DNA of 5,972 nt, from positions 1-5,972 of the forward strand of contig JAEORY010000267.1 of assembly GCA_016840645.1 (NCBI GenBank). Reading direction: 5' to 3'. The stretch comes from Candidatus Borrarchaeota archaeon. Its GTDB lineage: Archaea; Asgardarchaeota; Sifarchaeia; Borrarchaeales; Borrarchaeaceae. The notes below the pieces were generated by a model. The model searched no databases. It saw only the letters and a program-made list of their open reading frames with translations, and was not told the origin of the DNA. This document shows positions 5,551 to 5,972 of this stretch, one piece after another. Numbering within the stretch: position 1 is the stretch's first letter; every line of letters starts with the position of its first letter. A program made the translations under genes and the position numbers.

Positions 5551-5592
5551 TCCTCGTGAAGTTACGTACTGATCGATCGTAGATTTTAAAAA
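5551..5592 (-). promoter_or_regulatory. Likely promoter and ribosome site ahead of the small membrane protein gene
   Basis: The 122-bp gap 5544-5665 holds no gene. On the minus strand TTTTTAAAA (5584-5592) could be a TATA box about 41 bp before ATG 5543. GAGGA (5551-5555) is its Shine-Dalgarno site. A GATCGATC palindrome lies between them, at the expected start of transcription. A second AT-rich stretch (about 5625-5637, AATATTTTTAT) lies nearer the kinase gene stop and could be an alternative box or a termination signal for that gene. Confidence 0.35.
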
Positions 5593-5665
5593 AATGTCAT
5601 CATGTAAATTCTTCTCGCCTTAACAGATAAAAATATTTGGAGAGGGAATTGGAAAACCAAGAAGT

Positions 5666-5972
5666 CTACAGCTTGTATCCAATTTTTCTAAGAAATTCTT
5701 TTCTTTCCTTTTTTTCTTGTTCATCTTCAACCCCTTTTGGAGAAAAGCCATCAATAACGCCCAGTATTCCGTTTCCCTGTTCAGTAGTAGTAACAATGAC
5801 CTCAACAGGGTTGGCAGTCGCACAAAAGATTCTACATACTTCTGGAACAAGTTTAATTCGATTAAGGACGTTTATCGGATAACCATTTTTCATAAGAATG
5901 ACAAAGGAATGTCCTGCTCCAATTTTCATAGCATTTTTGGCTGCGGTTTGTATCAAGTTTTCATCATTACCT
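5666..5972 (-). CDS. Adenosine-specific kinase family protein, 5' end missing
   Basis: The frame is open from the right window edge to the TAG at 5666-5668, giving 101 residues. The N-terminal part, about 60 residues in full-length members (around 160 aa), lies outside. An internal TTG at 5956 is not the start: in-frame codons upstream read GNDEN, matching the family's conserved GNDEEL-like stretch. Conserved family blocks are clear: [14 protein letters not shown] (about 13-26), [46 protein letters not shown], and the C-terminal [12 protein letters not shown]. This small archaeal and thermophile family is annotated as adenosine-specific kinase from structural work on thermophilic members; its cellular role is poorly known. 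It is not obviously linked to the glycan genes downstream and is separated from them by 122 bp with a possible promoter. Confidence 0.85.
   Translation of the reverse strand, partial: GNDENLIQTAAKNAMKIGAGHSFVILMKNGYPINVLNRIKLVPEVCRIFCATANPVEVIVTTTEQGNGILGVIDGFSPKGVEDEQEKKERKEFLRKIGYKL

Noticed and set aside
5565..5580. GATCGATC palindrome as an operator
   Set aside because: An 8-bp self-complementary sequence is common by chance and often a methylation site. The flanking TAC/GTA is not centred on it, so it is mentioned only within the promoter entry.
5620..5882. Open frames on both strands over the adenosine-specific kinase gene
   Set aside because: They are shadows of the kinase frame, whose conserved blocks are unmistakable.

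Overview
The window looks like part of an archaeal chromosome. It is AT-rich. Start codons are ATG, GTG or TTG, with GGAGG- or GTGAT-type Shine-Dalgarno matches. There are TATA-like boxes about 40-65 bp ahead of starts, and the gene set is typical of archaea: an adenosine-specific kinase family protein, an archaeal sugar-1-phosphate nucleotidylyltransferase with a left-handed beta-helix tail, a dolichyl-phosphate-mannose-synthase-like GT2, a GT-C-type membrane protein and a VTT/DedA-type membrane protein. A lineage cannot be named from the sequence alone.

All host genes lie on the minus strand and read from right to left. They are: the C-terminal part of an adenosine-specific kinase (5666-5972, cut by the window edge); a small two-helix membrane protein (5271-5543); the nucleotidylyltransferase (4007-5269, TTG start, one base after the previous stop); a VTT-domain membrane protein (1758-2591); a polyprenyl-phosphate glycosyltransferase (902-1681); and the N-terminal 286 residues of a multi-pass GT-C-like protein (1-858, running off the left edge). 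Together they suggest surface glycan or glycolipid assembly: making an NDP-sugar, loading it on a polyprenyl phosphate, transferring it outside the membrane, and perhaps moving or recycling the lipid carrier. That pathway is an inference from gene order and family membership.

Between the nucleotidylyltransferase and the VTT gene sits the one foreign-looking piece, on the plus strand: an IS200/IS605-type element of about 1.3 kb (roughly 2670-3965). It encodes an IsrB-like OMEGA protein, which is an IscB relative with a split RuvC nuclease, an arginine-rich bridge helix, a PLMP-type N-terminus and no HNH domain. About 240 bp ahead of the gene are dense in hairpins and fit its omega RNA. A 7-bp sequence shared by the two edges brackets the element. 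No transposase is present. The left edge lies next to the probable TATA box of the VTT gene, so the predicted guide of the omega RNA would read through that promoter. The first codons of the PLMP domain have no ATG, GTG or TTG, and the right-end hairpin looks degraded, so the element may be decaying or may use a rare start codon.
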